From: Thermogemmatispora tikiterensis
GTDB taxonomy: Bacteria > Chloroflexota > Ktedonobacteria > Ktedonobacterales > Ktedonobacteraceae
NCBI RefSeq assembly: GCF_003268475.1
Contig: NZ_MCIF01000002.1
Span: 2,701,312-2,765,311 of the forward strand
Direction of reading: 5' to 3'
DNA: 64,000 nucleotides
Shown: positions 26,800 to 35,786 of the stretch, one piece after another
How the letters are laid out: each line of letters begins with the position of its first letter
How positions within the stretch are numbered: position 1 is the stretch's first letter
The notes under the pieces: model-generated
Seen by the model: only the letters and a program-made list of their open reading frames with translations
Databases searched by the model: none
Told to the model about the DNA's origin: nothing
Translations under genes and position numbers: made by a program

Positions 26800-28071
26800 T
26801 CAGCCCTGACTCAGCGGCAAAACCACGACAAAGACCGTACCTTCGTCAGGAGCCGGCTCGCACCAGATGCGCCCACCATGCCTCTCCACAATATCCTTAC
26901 AGATGGCCAGCCCCAAGCCCCAGCCATCTTTGGGCGAGGCCTGAGCCTCGGGCGTCCGGTAGAAGGCTTGAAAGATCTGCTCCCGCTGATCTGCAGGGAT
27001 GCCGCGACCATGATCCCGAACGCGGATCTCTACCTGACCATCTCGACAGGCCAGACTGACCTCTACAGGGGTTTGCTCGGGCGAGTATTTGATGGCATTG
27101 CTGAGGAGGTTGGTCAGCACTTGATGGAGGCGATCGGAGTCAACCTCGACTATGAGGCTCTCTACAGGAGTTGAGAGGGTAATCGTACGACCCGAGACGA
27201 GACGTTGATCCTCGACCGCTTCGCGGCAGATCTCCACCAGGTCGCAGCGACGAGGGCGCAGCTTGAGCTTGCCAGCCTGAATGCTGCTCAGGGCCAGCAT
27301 GTCATCGATAAGCGCACTGAGACGATAGGTCTGCTCGTCGATCTTCTGCAAGGCCAGGCGTATATTCTCCAGCTCGGGTGGTAGCTCGGCCACACGTGTG
27401 AGACGCCGCAGGGCAATCTGTGCTTGACCACGAATGGTGGTGATGGGAGTTTTCAGCTCATGTGAGGCCACCGAGATAAAATGGTCCTTGAGCAAATCGG
27501 CTCGTTTCAATTCCTCGTTGAGCTGCTCTAGATCCTGGGCCCGGGTCTGGGCCTCCAGCTCAGCCAGCAGAGCACGGCGCCGCGCCGACTCGCGCTGGCC
27601 GGCGATAATGGCAATGCCTACCTCGATCAGAAAGAAAGGCATGATCTCGGCGAGCTTGTCGATGTTGTCCGCCGCCCACTGGACGCGCGGCAAGACCATC
27701 AAGGCCCCTTGCGGGGGCACATAAATATAGATGAGCGCCAGGGTGCAGAGCAGAGCAGCACAAAGGGCCGGCCCCACTCCCCATAGCAAGGCTACAAGAA
27801 GCACCGGCAGGACTAGCGGCAGGTCTGGCACATAGATGTGGAGCGCCAAGAGATGCTCCAGATAGACGATCCCTAATCCACAGGCCACAATAGGAATACA
27901 AAGGAGGTAACCAATCGGGGCGCGCCGCCACCAGGGCACCCGCGCGGCGTATAGTTTGCGCACTTCCGCGCTCTGGCGAAGACGCATGAGAATCAGTGGT
28001 CTGCGACCTTCCTTGACACGTGTGGCTTGCATGACCGTCGGTCTCTCCTGCCCAGGTTCATTGTCATTCAT
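26800..28071 (-). CDS. Membrane sensor histidine kinase with KdpD-like (DUF4118) membrane domain
   Basis: 423 residues from the ATG at 28071. The frame is open to a TTG at 28128 and a later ATG at 28032 has a better GGAG box, so the start is uncertain. Three to four membrane helices (YLLCIPIVACGLGIVYL; DLPLVLPVLLVALLWGVGPALCAALLCTLALIYIY, in parts) form a KdpD/DUF4118-like module. A coiled coil leads into the HisKA dimerisation helix with the phosphoacceptor His in SVASHELKTPITTIRG. HATPase_c has the N box LLSNAIKYSP, G1 DHGRGIP and G2 GWGLGLAICKDIVERHGG. No cognate response regulator is adjacent. An ArsR-like gene lies upstream on the same strand. Confidence 0.88.
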   Translation of the reverse strand: MNDNEPGQERPTVMQATRVKEGRRPLILMRLRQSAEVRKLYAARVPWWRRAPIGYLLCIPIVACGLGIVYLEHLLALHIYVPDLPLVLPVLLVALLWGVGPALCAALLCTLALIYIYVPPQGALMVLPRVQWAADNIDKLAEIMPFFLIEVGIAIIAGQRESARRRALLAELEAQTRAQDLEQLNEELKRADLLKDHFISVASHELKTPITTIRGQAQIALRRLTRVAELPPELENIRLALQKIDEQTYRLSALIDDMLALSSIQAGKLKLRPRRCDLVEICREAVEDQRLVSGRTITLSTPVESLIVEVDSDRLHQVLTNLLSNAIKYSPEQTPVEVSLACRDGQVEIRVRDHGRGIPADQREQIFQAFYRTPEAQASPKDGWGLGLAICKDIVERHGGRIWCEPAPDEGTVFVVVLPLSQG

Positions 28072-28206
28072 TGTGCAGTATAGCATTCCCCGACAGTCTG
28101 GGCAAAGCAGATACGCCCGCCCCCTCAAAGAGAAGGCGAGCGCCTGATCCTTTCATTCATCCGTTTGTCCTACAAGCCAGTCTGGAAGTCCTTTATTAGA
28201 TCTTTT

Positions 28207-28620
28207 TCAAGCACTTCTATCGTCTTCAGAAGACTCCTTTTTCCCTTTGAAGCGTTCCTGATGCTCTTTATAGAGAGCTTCGACAAGATCATGAAAGGCA
28301 CGCACTAGCAAGTGATTGCGTACGCTGTAATAGACCTCGTTACCACTGCGCCGCGAGCCGAGCAGTCCTGTACGCGCTAGCTGACGGAGATGGCCAGAGA
28401 CCGTGGCGTGAGCCAGCCCCAGCGCTTTGGCAATCTCTCCCGAGCGCATCTCGACCGGCCTCTCGCGCTCCACAGCCGGCGCGGCCAGCAAGGCCAGAAT
28501 CTGACGACGGCTGGGGTCGCACATCGTGCCAAGAAAGTAGTCAATGAAGGCTTCGACGTCTTCTGGTAGTTCCTCCAGCGGTTCCTCAGACGACGATCCC
28601 TCCGATCTACGAGCACACAT
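28207..28620 (-). CDS. ArsR-family winged-helix transcriptional regulator
   Basis: 137 residues, start ATG at 28620. Winged HTH core: MCDPSRRQILALLA (helices 1-2), SGEIAKALGLAHATVSGHLRQL (recognition helix, about 62-83) and the wing GLLGSRRSGNEVYYSVRN. The typical ArsR metal-binding ELCVCDL motif is not present, so it is probably one of the non-metal members. The acidic N-terminal extension and charged Lys/Glu-rich C-terminus are unusual. It is divergent from the MmgE/PrpD gene (126 bp apart), a plausible target, and is followed by the histidine kinase on the same strand. Confidence 0.85.
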   Translation of the reverse strand: MCARRSEGSSSEEPLEELPEDVEAFIDYFLGTMCDPSRRQILALLAAPAVERERPVEMRSGEIAKALGLAHATVSGHLRQLARTGLLGSRRSGNEVYYSVRNHLLVRAFHDLVEALYKEHQERFKGKKESSEDDRSA

Positions 28621-28746
28621 CTATACACCTCTACTTTAGATGAGATATTATCAGAATCGAATGTTGATCTGCATAGCAGGTGAGGGAGTGGAAGTCACCT
28701 CTTCTATTACACGAGGAACCACCCACAGAAAGAGACGAGGTGCTCT

Positions 28747-30150
28747 ATGAGCGCAACGCAAGCGCTGGCACGCTTCTGCGCTTCGCTGGAAGGGACGGCC
28801 CTGCCTGAGCGAGTGCGCACCAAAGTTCGCGATCTTTTACTTGACTATGTGGCTGTCGCTCTGGGCGGCGCACGGCTCCCATCCAGCGAGGCAGCCTATC
28901 AACTGCTGGTGACGATGGGAGTCGTACAGTCCTCGCGGGCTGGTCTATCGTCTGACAGACCTGGGGCCACACTGCTAGGACGCGGTGAGCGGGCCGAAGC
29001 TGCCTGGGCCGCCCTGGTCAACGGTGTGGCCGCCCACGGCCTGGAAATGGACGACGTTGAGAACCGCTCGTCGCTGCATCCGGGCGTGGCGATCTTTCCT
29101 GCGGCGCTGGCTCTGGCCGAACAGCTGGCCGCCCCTATCAACGATGTCTACGCCGCCGTCGTGGCCGGCTATGAGATCACGCTGCGCCTCGGCGCCGCCC
29201 TCAATCCCGCCTCGGCCTACTCCCGCGGCTTCCATCCAACCGCTCTCTGCGGCACTTTCGGCGCCGCCGCTGCCAGCGCCCGCCTGCTGGGTCTCACAGC
29301 GGAGCAGACAGCGCAAGCCCTGGGCATTGCCGGTAGCATGACGGCTGGCTCGTTAGCCTACCTCGATGACGGGGCCTGGACCAAACGCCTGCACCCCGGC
29401 TGGAGTGCCCACGCCGGCATCACCGCCGCGCGCCTGGCCGCCGCTGGCTTTCGCGGGCCGCAGGAGATTTTCAGTGGACGCTATGGCTTCCTGCGGGCCT
29501 ACTCTGATGCCAGCTTTCCAGCGGAGCTGCAGCCACCCACCGGCGCAGAGGACTTCGCTATTCTGCGCGTCTCGCTCAAGCCCTACGCCTGCTGTCGCTA
29601 TATGCATGGCCCCATCGACTGCCTGCTGGCCATTCGCCGCCAGCACGCCCCCGACCCACGCCATATCCGCCGCGTACGCTGCGGTGTGCTGAGCGCCGGG
29701 CGTGGCCTGGTCGCCGACCCCATTGAGGCTAAGCGGCGGCCTGGCAACGTCGTCGACGCCCAGTTCAGCATGCCTTTCGGGGCCGCCGTAGCCCTGATCA
29801 CTGGTCAGGCCGGCCTGAATGTCTTCCGCGAAACCTGGCTGCAGCACCCTGAGATCCGCGCCCTGATGCAGCGCGTCGATTGCGAGAGCGATCCCGAGCT
29901 AGACCGCTATTACCCAGCCGAGTGGCGCGCTACGGCCAGTGTGGAGATGGACGATGGCCAGGTTTTCAGCGCCAGCGTGCGCTACCCGCTCGGCGATCCT
30001 GAAAATCCCCTGAGCGAGGAACAACTGGCCGAGCGCTTCCATGAGCTGGCCTCCGCCGCCATCGAGGACGACGCCAGGCGCGAGGCTCTCATCAGGTACC
30101 TTCGCCAGCTCGATCAGCTCAGGCACTTTTCGTGGTCCAGCCTGCTTTAG
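28747..30150 (+). CDS. MmgE/PrpD family protein
   Basis: 467 residues. N-terminal all-helical domain with LLLDYVAVALGGARLPSS (about 30-47), the family's AAHGLEMDDVENRSSLHPG signature near 95-115 (Asp/His pair in the active-site region), SMTAGSLAYLDDGAWTKRLHPGWSAHAG (in parts near 197-224), and a C-terminal alpha+beta domain (about 265-400). Members include 2-methylcitrate dehydratase and cis-aconitate decarboxylase. Without prpBC neighbours the substrate is uncertain. Start is ATG at 28747, 126 bp from the divergent ArsR gene. A decayed methyltransferase follows 34 bp later. Confidence 0.9.
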   Translation: MSATQALARFCASLEGTALPERVRTKVRDLLLDYVAVALGGARLPSSEAAYQLLVTMGVVQSSRAGLSSDRPGATLLGRGERAEAAWAALVNGVAAHGLEMDDVENRSSLHPGVAIFPAALALAEQLAAPINDVYAAVVAGYEITLRLGAALNPASAYSRGFHPTALCGTFGAAAASARLLGLTAEQTAQALGIAGSMTAGSLAYLDDGAWTKRLHPGWSAHAGITAARLAAAGFRGPQEIFSGRYGFLRAYSDASFPAELQPPTGAEDFAILRVSLKPYACCRYMHGPIDCLLAIRRQHAPDPRHIRRVRCGVLSAGRGLVADPIEAKRRPGNVVDAQFSMPFGAAVALITGQAGLNVFRETWLQHPEIRALMQRVDCESDPELDRYYPAEWRATASVEMDDGQVFSASVRYPLGDPENPLSEEQLAERFHELASAAIEDDARREALIRYLRQLDQLRHFSWSSLL

Positions 30151-30184
30151 CAGCCTACCAGAGAACAGAGAGGGAGGCAGAGCA

Positions 30185-30456
30185 GTGACCTTAGAGCGCA
30201 CCGTCTGGCTGCAGGAACGGCGACGCCTGACCGCCGAACGTTACGATCAACCGGCGCCATCCTATGATCGCGACTCATCCCTGGCGAATATGCCCATCAC
30301 GGCGGCTATCACTCCTATCCCACCCTGGAGCAAGTGCGGATCTGGCTTACCGCTGTCGGCCTGATCCTTCAGGAGGAAAGGATCGGCGACGGCTATCAGC
30401 ATTTCTTACTGCAACGTCCCCCAAACGACCAGCCAACAGCTCAGGTACAAGCATAA
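30185..30456 (+). pseudogene. Remnant of a class I SAM-dependent methyltransferase (internal deletion and frameshift)
   Basis: The first 30 or so codons from GTG 30185 (ribosome site GGGAGG) read VTLERTVWLQERRRLTAERY then DQPAPSYD, typical of a methyltransferase N-terminus. After about base 30275 the sense moves to another frame, which reads IPGEYAHHGGYHSYPTLEQV then RIWLTAVGL and ends GDGYQHFLLQRP to a TAA at 30454-30456, typical of the C-terminal end of the same kind of enzyme. The SAM-binding core (about 150 residues) is missing. The simplest reading is one deletion that joined both ends out of frame. Positioned directly after the MmgE/PrpD gene, as if once in its operon. Confidence 0.7.
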
Positions 30457-30494
30457 AAAAACGTCCATCGATCCCATCGAGGGATCGATGGACG
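30455..30494 (-). terminator. Rho-independent terminator of the clpE-type gene (minus strand)
   Basis: Perfect 14-bp stem, CGTCCATCGATCCC (30462-30475) and GGGATCGATGGACG (30481-30494), 5-nt loop, with an A-run (30455-30461) that is a T-run on the minus strand. It overlaps the stop of the methyltransferase remnant. Confidence 0.9.
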
Positions 30495-30520
30495 CCTTGA
30501 ATAGAGATGCCAGGCTTTTC

Positions 30521-32752
30521 TCAGGCAGCTGGCTCAGGCTCAGGAACTACCGTCTCGGCCACCACGCGGCCATCGCGCAGCACCAGGCGCACCGTCTGGC
30601 CCGAGGCGATCTCACCGTTCAACAGGGCATCGGCCAGCGTATCATCGATGTGCGTCTGAATAGCGCGGCGCAGAGGACGCGCACCGTATTCCTCGTCGTA
30701 GCCTTCGCGCAGCAAGAACCCGCGCACCTCATCGCTGATCACCAACTCGATCTTCTGCTCGCGCAGGCGCTCACGCACCTGACCCAGCAACAGATCGACG
30801 ATGCGGTACAGCTCGTCCTTGCCCAGCGAATGGAAGACAACGATCTGGTCGATACGGTTGAGGAACTCGGGCCGGAACATCTGCTTCAGGCCCTCAAGCG
30901 CCTTCTCGCGCATCGCCTCGTACTGCTCCGCGCGCTCGCCGCCGCCAGTGATCGGCATGAAGCCGATACGCGCCGCCTTCCTCAGCTCATTGGTGCCAGC
31001 GTTGCTGGTCATGATCAGCACCGTGTTCTTGAAGTCCACGGTGCGACCCTGACCATCGGTCAGGCGACCATCGTCCAGGATCTGCAGCAAGGCATTGAAG
31101 ACCTCGGGATGGGCCTTCTCCACCTCGTCCAGCAGGATCACGCTGTAGGGGCGACGCCGCACCTGCTCGGTCAACTGGCCGCCTTCCTCATAGCCCACAT
31201 AGCCGGGAGGGCTACCGAAGAGGCGCGAGACCGTATGCGGCTCCATGTACTCCGACATGTCGAGGCGGATCATATTCTCCTCGCCACCGAACAGCTCACG
31301 CGCCAGAGCACGGGCCAGCTCGGTCTTACCAACGCCCGTCGGGCCAAGGAAGAGGAAGGAACCAATCGGCCTCTTCGGATCTTTCAATCCCGCCCGTGAG
31401 CGGCGGATGGCACGAGCCACCGCGTTAATGGCCTCATCCTGGCCAATAACATGCCTGCGCAGGCGCTCCTCCAGATCGCGCAGATTCTGGCGCTCGCTCT
31501 CCATCATCTGCGTCACTGGGACGCCCGTCCAGTTCTCGACCACCTGAGCGATCAGCTCCGGCGTCACGATCAACTGGAAGGAGGCATCGGCCTCAGAGCG
31601 AGCCTTCTCCAACTTCTGGAGCGTCAGCAGCTCCTGCTGGCGCAGGAGAGCCGCGCGCTCATAGTCCTCGGCATTGGCCGCCGCCTCCTTCTTGGCCTGG
31701 ATATCGGCCAGCTGCTGCTCCAGCTCCGTAATCATCGCCGGGCTCACGATGCCCTTCTCCAGGGCCTCCAGGCGCAGAGCCGAAGCAGCCTCATCCATGA
31801 CGTCGATGGCCTTATCGGGCAAGAAGCGATCATTGATGTAGCGATCAGCGAGCTTGACAGCCGCCTCGATCGCCTCATCCGGGATCGTCACGCCGTGATG
31901 GGCCTCGTAGTTGGGCCGCACGGCGCGCAGCATGGCGATAGCCTCCTCCACCGTCGGCTCATCGACCATGATCGGCTGGAAGCGGCGCTCAAGAGCCGCA
32001 TCCTTCTCGATGTACTTGCGATATTCATCAAGTGTCGTCGCACCGATACAACGGATCTCACCGCGCGCCAGCGCCGGCTTCAGCATATCCGACGCACCGA
32101 CCGCGCCCTCCGCCGCACCTGCTCCGACAACGGTATGTAGCTCATCGATAAAGAGGATGACATCCGGCGCCTGCCGCAGCTCATCAAGGATCGCCTTCAT
32201 GCGCTGCTCAAACTGCCCGCGGAACATTGCGCCGGCAATCATACCGCCGATGTTGAGCGCCACAATGCGCTTGTTGCGCAATGGGGCAGGCACGTTACCC
32301 GCGTGGATACGCCGCGCCAGATCCTCAACAATGGCGGTCTTACCCACACCTGGCTCGCCAATCAGCACCGGGTTGTTCTTCTGCCGGCGACCCAGGACAG
32401 TGATCAAGCGACGCAGCTCACGCTCACGCCCAACCGCCGGATCAAGCTTCCCCTGCGCTGCCTCCGCCGTGATGTCCCGCCCATACTGGTCCAGCGTCGG
32501 CGTCTTGCTGTTGCTGTTGGCCTGACGCTCAGCAGTCCTGGTCCCGCGCCCGTTAGCCGCCTCATGGCCGTTGAAGAAGCCAAAGGCCGCCGCCGGGAAG
32601 CCCTGCCCGAAGAAGTTACCCGCCTGGTTCATCGATGAGCGCATCAGCTCATCGACACACTGCTGGCAGAGATAATGCCGCTCATGGCGCCCTTCCACGA
32701 GCAGATCGACGCTGATGCTGGCGTTATTTTTATGACATCGCTCACACTTCAT
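30521..32752 (-). CDS. clpE: ClpE-type Clp ATPase (N-terminal zinc finger, two AAA+ domains)
   Basis: 743 residues from the ATG at 32752 (GAGGAG, 6 nt upstream). An in-frame TTG at 32770 would add six. Zinc finger with Cys3, Cys6, Cys29, Cys32, then a Gly/Asn-rich linker in place of the Clp N domain. First AAA+ with Walker A GEPGVGKT at 132-139 and Walker B ILFIDELH; a UVR-like coiled coil ([20 protein letters not shown]); second AAA+ with GPTGVGKT and [17 protein letters not shown]-terminal ClpB D2-small domain. This order is that of ClpE, an unfoldase that works with ClpP in heat-stressed cells. The CIRCE operator upstream supports heat-shock control by HrcA. clpC and clpP are not in the window. 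Confidence 0.9.
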   Translation of the reverse strand: MKCERCHKNNASISVDLLVEGRHERHYLCQQCVDELMRSSMNQAGNFFGQGFPAAAFGFFNGHEAANGRGTRTAERQANSNSKTPTLDQYGRDITAEAAQGKLDPAVGRERELRRLITVLGRRQKNNPVLIGEPGVGKTAIVEDLARRIHAGNVPAPLRNKRIVALNIGGMIAGAMFRGQFEQRMKAILDELRQAPDVILFIDELHTVVGAGAAEGAVGASDMLKPALARGEIRCIGATTLDEYRKYIEKDAALERRFQPIMVDEPTVEEAIAMLRAVRPNYEAHHGVTIPDEAIEAAVKLADRYINDRFLPDKAIDVMDEAASALRLEALEKGIVSPAMITELEQQLADIQAKKEAAANAEDYERAALLRQQELLTLQKLEKARSEADASFQLIVTPELIAQVVENWTGVPVTQMMESERQNLRDLEERLRRHVIGQDEAINAVARAIRRSRAGLKDPKRPIGSFLFLGPTGVGKTELARALARELFGGEENMIRLDMSEYMEPHTVSRLFGSPPGYVGYEEGGQLTEQVRRRPYSVILLDEVEKAHPEVFNALLQILDDGRLTDGQGRTVDFKNTVLIMTSNAGTNELRKAARIGFMPITGGGERAEQYEAMREKALEGLKQMFRPEFLNRIDQIVVFHSLGKDELYRIVDLLLGQVRERLREQKIELVISDEVRGFLLREGYDEEYGARPLRRAIQTHIDDTLADALLNGEIASGQTVRLVLRDGRVVAETVVPEPEPAA

Positions 32753-32855
32753 TCCAGGCTCCTCACTCAACCGGGGGAGCGGCAGCTCCGGTCTCCAGCG
32801 CCCCGCTCTCTCTCATCCCCGGGAATTTTAGCAATCTGCGCGGGTGATTGCCAGC

Positions 32856-32885
32856 ATTATAGCACAGGTTTTCCACTGCTGTCTA
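32856..32885 (-). promoter_or_regulatory. clpE: Promoter of the clpE-type gene
   Basis: On the minus strand: TAGACA (plus coordinates 32880-32885), an 18-bp spacer and TATAAT (32856-32861), about 100 bp before the start codon. Its -35 overlaps the CIRCE element. Confidence 0.75.
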
Positions 32886-32909
32886 GCACTCGCCACTCTT
32901 GACTGCTAA
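32883..32909 (-). promoter_or_regulatory. CIRCE operator (HrcA-binding inverted repeat)
   Basis: Minus strand reads TTAGCAGTC, nine bases, GAGTGCTAG. The consensus CIRCE is TTAGCACTC-N9-GAGTGCTAA, so 16 of 18 arm positions match with the exact spacing. It overlaps the -35 hexamer, the expected place for repression by HrcA. Confidence 0.85.
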
Positions 32910-33197
32910 CTACCCAGAATAACACCAGGCCCCGCCCTTTTATTCCCAAATTCCTTCCCTCTCGCATCTCTCCACGAGCGGAACGAGACTAGACAGTCTG
33001 GCAATCTCCTTGCCTCGTTCTCGTCACCATCTAGAACGGAAGTTTCAGCTTCAAATATTCCCCCAGCCACCCGGCTTGCTCCATGCCTGCACATGTCTGC
33101 CTGGCCAAAACGCGAGCGTGCGCGCTATCATATATAGCGATGTTCCTGTATGCAGCTCCCTGCAGGGAATCCCAGGCTCGTAGACAAAGGAGGCAGT

Positions 33198-34244
33198 ATG
33201 ACCACACTCCCCCCTCTCATAGACGAGGAAAAACTCCGCCGTTACCTGGCCGAGCAGCTGCCGGGCGAGGACCTGCCCTTGCAGATCGAGCGTATCCGCG
33301 GAGGACACTCCAACGAGACGTTCTACATCACACGCGGCGATCAGCAATGGGTGCTGCGCCGGCCCCCGCGCGGTCCATTGTTGCCCACTGCCCATGATGT
33401 GCTGCGCGAGTACCGCGTCCTGAAGGCGCTCAACAACAGCCCGGTGCCGACGCCGCGCGTGCTTCTGGCCTGTGAGGATACGAGCGTGATCGGAGCCCCT
33501 TTCTACCTTATGGAGCGGGTTCACGGCTACATCATCCGCGATACGCTCCCTCCCTATGGCGCCGATGAGGCGGGCCGCCAGGCAATCAGTCGGGCCTTGA
33601 TCGAGGCGCTGGTCGAGTTACACGCGGTCGACTGGCAAGCTGTGGGCCTGGGGGACTTTGGCCGGCCTACTGGCTATCTGGAGCGCCAGCTGCGCCGCTG
33701 GATCGGTCAACTAGAGCGCTCACGCCAGCGCCCACTGCCCGAGCTGGATATGGTGACGGAGTGGCTCAAGGCCCATCTGCCCGTCTCTGGACCGTCGACC
33801 ATTGTCCACGGCGACTATCGCCTCGATAACGTGATGTATGCGGAGCATGAGCCGCGGGTAGTGGCGATCTTCGATTGGGAGATGGCGACGATCGGCGATC
33901 CGCTGGCCGATCTCGGCTACTTGCTCTCTTTCTGGCGCGAGCCTGGCGACCCACCGCCGGCCCTCGATACCGAGACCTGGCGCGTTATGGAGCAACCAGG
34001 TTTTATGACGCGCGACGAGCTGAAGGAATACTACGCTGAGCGTAGCGGGCGCTCTGTGCGCGAGATGGACTTCTATGAGGCGCTGGCAATCTGGAAGCTG
34101 GCCATTCTGCTGGAGGGCAGCTACGCCCGCTACCGGGCCGGCACCACCGACGACCCCTTCTTTGAGCAGCTGGAGGCGGGTATTCCAGCCCTGGCTCGAC
34201 GGGCGCTGGAGGTCTGTCATCGCAGCAGCAGCGGAGGACGCTGA
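33198..34244 (+). CDS. Phosphotransferase family protein (aminoglycoside phosphotransferase fold, ACAD10/11-like)
   Basis: 348 residues from the ATG at 33198, preceded by a strong AAAGGAGG. N-lobe with RGGHSNETFYI and WVLRRPPRGPLLPTAHDVLREYRVLKAL (in parts), the catalytic loop VHGDYRLDNVMY (HGDxRxDN) and metal-binding IFDWEMATIGDPLADLGY. Sequence features match the phosphotransferases related to human ACAD10/ACAD11 N-terminal domains, which act on small hydroxy-acyl substrates, rather than antibiotic resistance kinases. Followed 2 bp later by a histidine-phosphatase gene, so the two are probably co-translated. A small inverted repeat (CGCTAT, 5 nt, ATAGCG at 33123-33139) lies in the upstream spacer. 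Confidence 0.85.
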   Translation: MTTLPPLIDEEKLRRYLAEQLPGEDLPLQIERIRGGHSNETFYITRGDQQWVLRRPPRGPLLPTAHDVLREYRVLKALNNSPVPTPRVLLACEDTSVIGAPFYLMERVHGYIIRDTLPPYGADEAGRQAISRALIEALVELHAVDWQAVGLGDFGRPTGYLERQLRRWIGQLERSRQRPLPELDMVTEWLKAHLPVSGPSTIVHGDYRLDNVMYAEHEPRVVAIFDWEMATIGDPLADLGYLLSFWREPGDPPPALDTETWRVMEQPGFMTRDELKEYYAERSGRSVREMDFYEALAIWKLAILLEGSYARYRAGTTDDPFFEQLEAGIPALARRALEVCHRSSSGGR

Positions 34245-34246
34245 CG

Positions 34247-34948
34247 GTGAATGCTGGTGAGGAGATTCCCTTGTTGCTAGATGATCCTTTCCTCTTACGG
34301 CGCTCTCACGCCGCCGAGCTGTTCCTGGTCCGACATGGCGATGCGCTCCCTCCCGCAGACGAGCTGATCCCGGGCGGTCTCTACGATGATCTTCCTCTGT
34401 CTCGTAAAGGCCAGGAGCAGGCCCTGGCTCTGGCCGAGCGCCTGGCCGGCCTGGAGTTCGCGGCTATTTATAGTAGCCCCCTGCGCCGCTGCCGCGAGAC
34501 CGCAGCTCCTCTGGCCGAGCGTCTGGGTTTAACGCCCATCGTGGTCCCCGACCTGCAAGAGATCCGGCTCGGTATGGTGCGTCCATTACCCGCTGAGGAA
34601 GATAATCTAGAGCTGTTGGCCCGCACGCTACAAGAGCGCCAGATGGATATCATCCGCCTGGCTGGAGCCGCTGGCAGCTGGGATGCCATCGAGGGCAGCG
34701 AGCCGTCCAAGGTCTTCCGGGCGCGCGTGGTCCAGGCGCTGGACGCGATCGCTAACGCCCATCTTGGAAGACGGGTGATCGCCTTTGCGCATGGTGGAGT
34801 AATCAATGCCTATGTAGCTGAGGTCTTAGGCCTGGAGCGCGACTTCTTCTTCCCGGCAGCCAATACTTCGATCACAGTGGTACGTGTGGCTGGAACCCAA
34901 CGCGTGCTCTTTGCTTTGAACGATATCTGCCACCTGCAGCGGCGCTGA
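34247..34948 (+). CDS. Histidine phosphatase family protein (phosphoglycerate mutase-like)
   Basis: 233 residues from the GTG at 34247, two bases after the previous stop, so probably translationally coupled. RHG motif in ELFLVRHGDALPP (catalytic His near residue 29), SRKGQEQALALAERL, the second phosphate pocket YSSPLRRCRETAAPLAERLG, and FAHGGVINAYVAEVLGL with the second catalytic His. Such enzymes dephosphorylate sugar phosphates, alpha-ribazole phosphate or small metabolites. Pairing with a phosphotransferase suggests a kinase-phosphatase couple on a common metabolite, an inference only. Confidence 0.88.
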   Translation: MNAGEEIPLLLDDPFLLRRSHAAELFLVRHGDALPPADELIPGGLYDDLPLSRKGQEQALALAERLAGLEFAAIYSSPLRRCRETAAPLAERLGLTPIVVPDLQEIRLGMVRPLPAEEDNLELLARTLQERQMDIIRLAGAAGSWDAIEGSEPSKVFRARVVQALDAIANAHLGRRVIAFAHGGVINAYVAEVLGLERDFFFPAANTSITVVRVAGTQRVLFALNDICHLQRR

Positions 34949-34997
34949 GCCACTCACCAGACGGGAAGGAAGCGCTGACGAGACGAGTAGCAGGCAG

Positions 34998-35056
34998 GCG
35001 TGGCGGACAGAAAGAAGGTCCGCCTGGCAGAGGCCGGCCCTTTCTGTTCGCCACGC
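34998..35056. repeat. 17-bp inverted repeat downstream of the phosphatase
   Basis: GCGTGGCGGACAGAAAG (34998-35014) and CTTTCTGTTCGCCACGC (35040-35056), one G-U pair, 25-nt interval. No adjacent T-run. It lies between convergent genes and may end transcription in both directions. Confidence 0.6.
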
Positions 35057-35105
35057 TGGCAGTTTCGTTCCATTCCGTTCACGCAGGAACTTCAACTGAA
35101 GAGCC

Positions 35106-35786
35106 TTAACGGACGTTGAGCGGTACGTGTTCGGCACTCTCCGACTCGGAGCGCACGAATGGTCGCGACTGGAAAAAGGCAATTACGTTGCGGAGATAGC
35201 CACCTAGACGGCGCCGCGTCTCTTGGCCGGGGCGCGGCGCAAAGAGGAGAGCGAGGACGATGCCGACCACCAGGCCGATGCGGAAGAGCAGGCGAGCACG
35301 GCGGCGGCGGCGGGCTCGTCGTTCGCGCTCTTGCTGCCAGACGATGCGCGCTTCTGCCAGATTGCCTCGCGCGCGCTCCAGCCTGCCACGAGCATCGCGC
35401 ATACTGCGCTCGACGGCCACCTGGAGAAGACCCAGCCCCGCCGCCAGCGCTCCCAGCAGCAGGCTGAACTGCTCGCTGAGCAGATTCTTGAGACGACCAC
35501 CCTCTCGCTGGGCTTCTTCTAGCGAACGTTTAACCGGTTTGCGGCTGCCGCGCCAGACACGCTGTAGGGCCTGACGCCTTTGCTGAAGCTGATCTTCAAC
35601 ACGCCCCGAGGTGCTACGCAGTCCCCCGCGCAGGCGCTTCAGGAGAAGGCGCCGACGGCGCGGCTCTAGCACGGTCTGCACGTTGTCCTGGACGGTTGAG
35701 AGACCGGTGCGCGCCATGTCTGCTGTACGCGCACGGACTTCTTTGAGGGTTTCTGTTACTGGCGCAAAGCCATTACCTTTCGCCAT
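35106..35786 (-). CDS. YtxH-like membrane protein with long basic coiled coil
   Basis: 226 residues, start ATG at 35786. Highly charged and helical (RRRRLLLKRLRGGLRSTSGR, RQALQRVWRGSRKPVKRSLE) with a hydrophobic helix near 165-186 (LLFRIGLVVGIVLALLFAPRPG) followed by GQETRRRLGGYL, the pattern of YtxH-domain proteins. About 20 percent Arg. Likely a membrane-tethered helical protein of the cell envelope. Function unknown. It converges with the histidine-phosphatase gene. No partner gene gives a clue. Confidence 0.65.
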   Translation of the reverse strand: MAKGNGFAPVTETLKEVRARTADMARTGLSTVQDNVQTVLEPRRRRLLLKRLRGGLRSTSGRVEDQLQQRRQALQRVWRGSRKPVKRSLEEAQREGGRLKNLLSEQFSLLLGALAAGLGLLQVAVERSMRDARGRLERARGNLAEARIVWQQERERRARRRRRARLLFRIGLVVGIVLALLFAPRPGQETRRRLGGYLRNVIAFFQSRPFVRSESESAEHVPLNVR

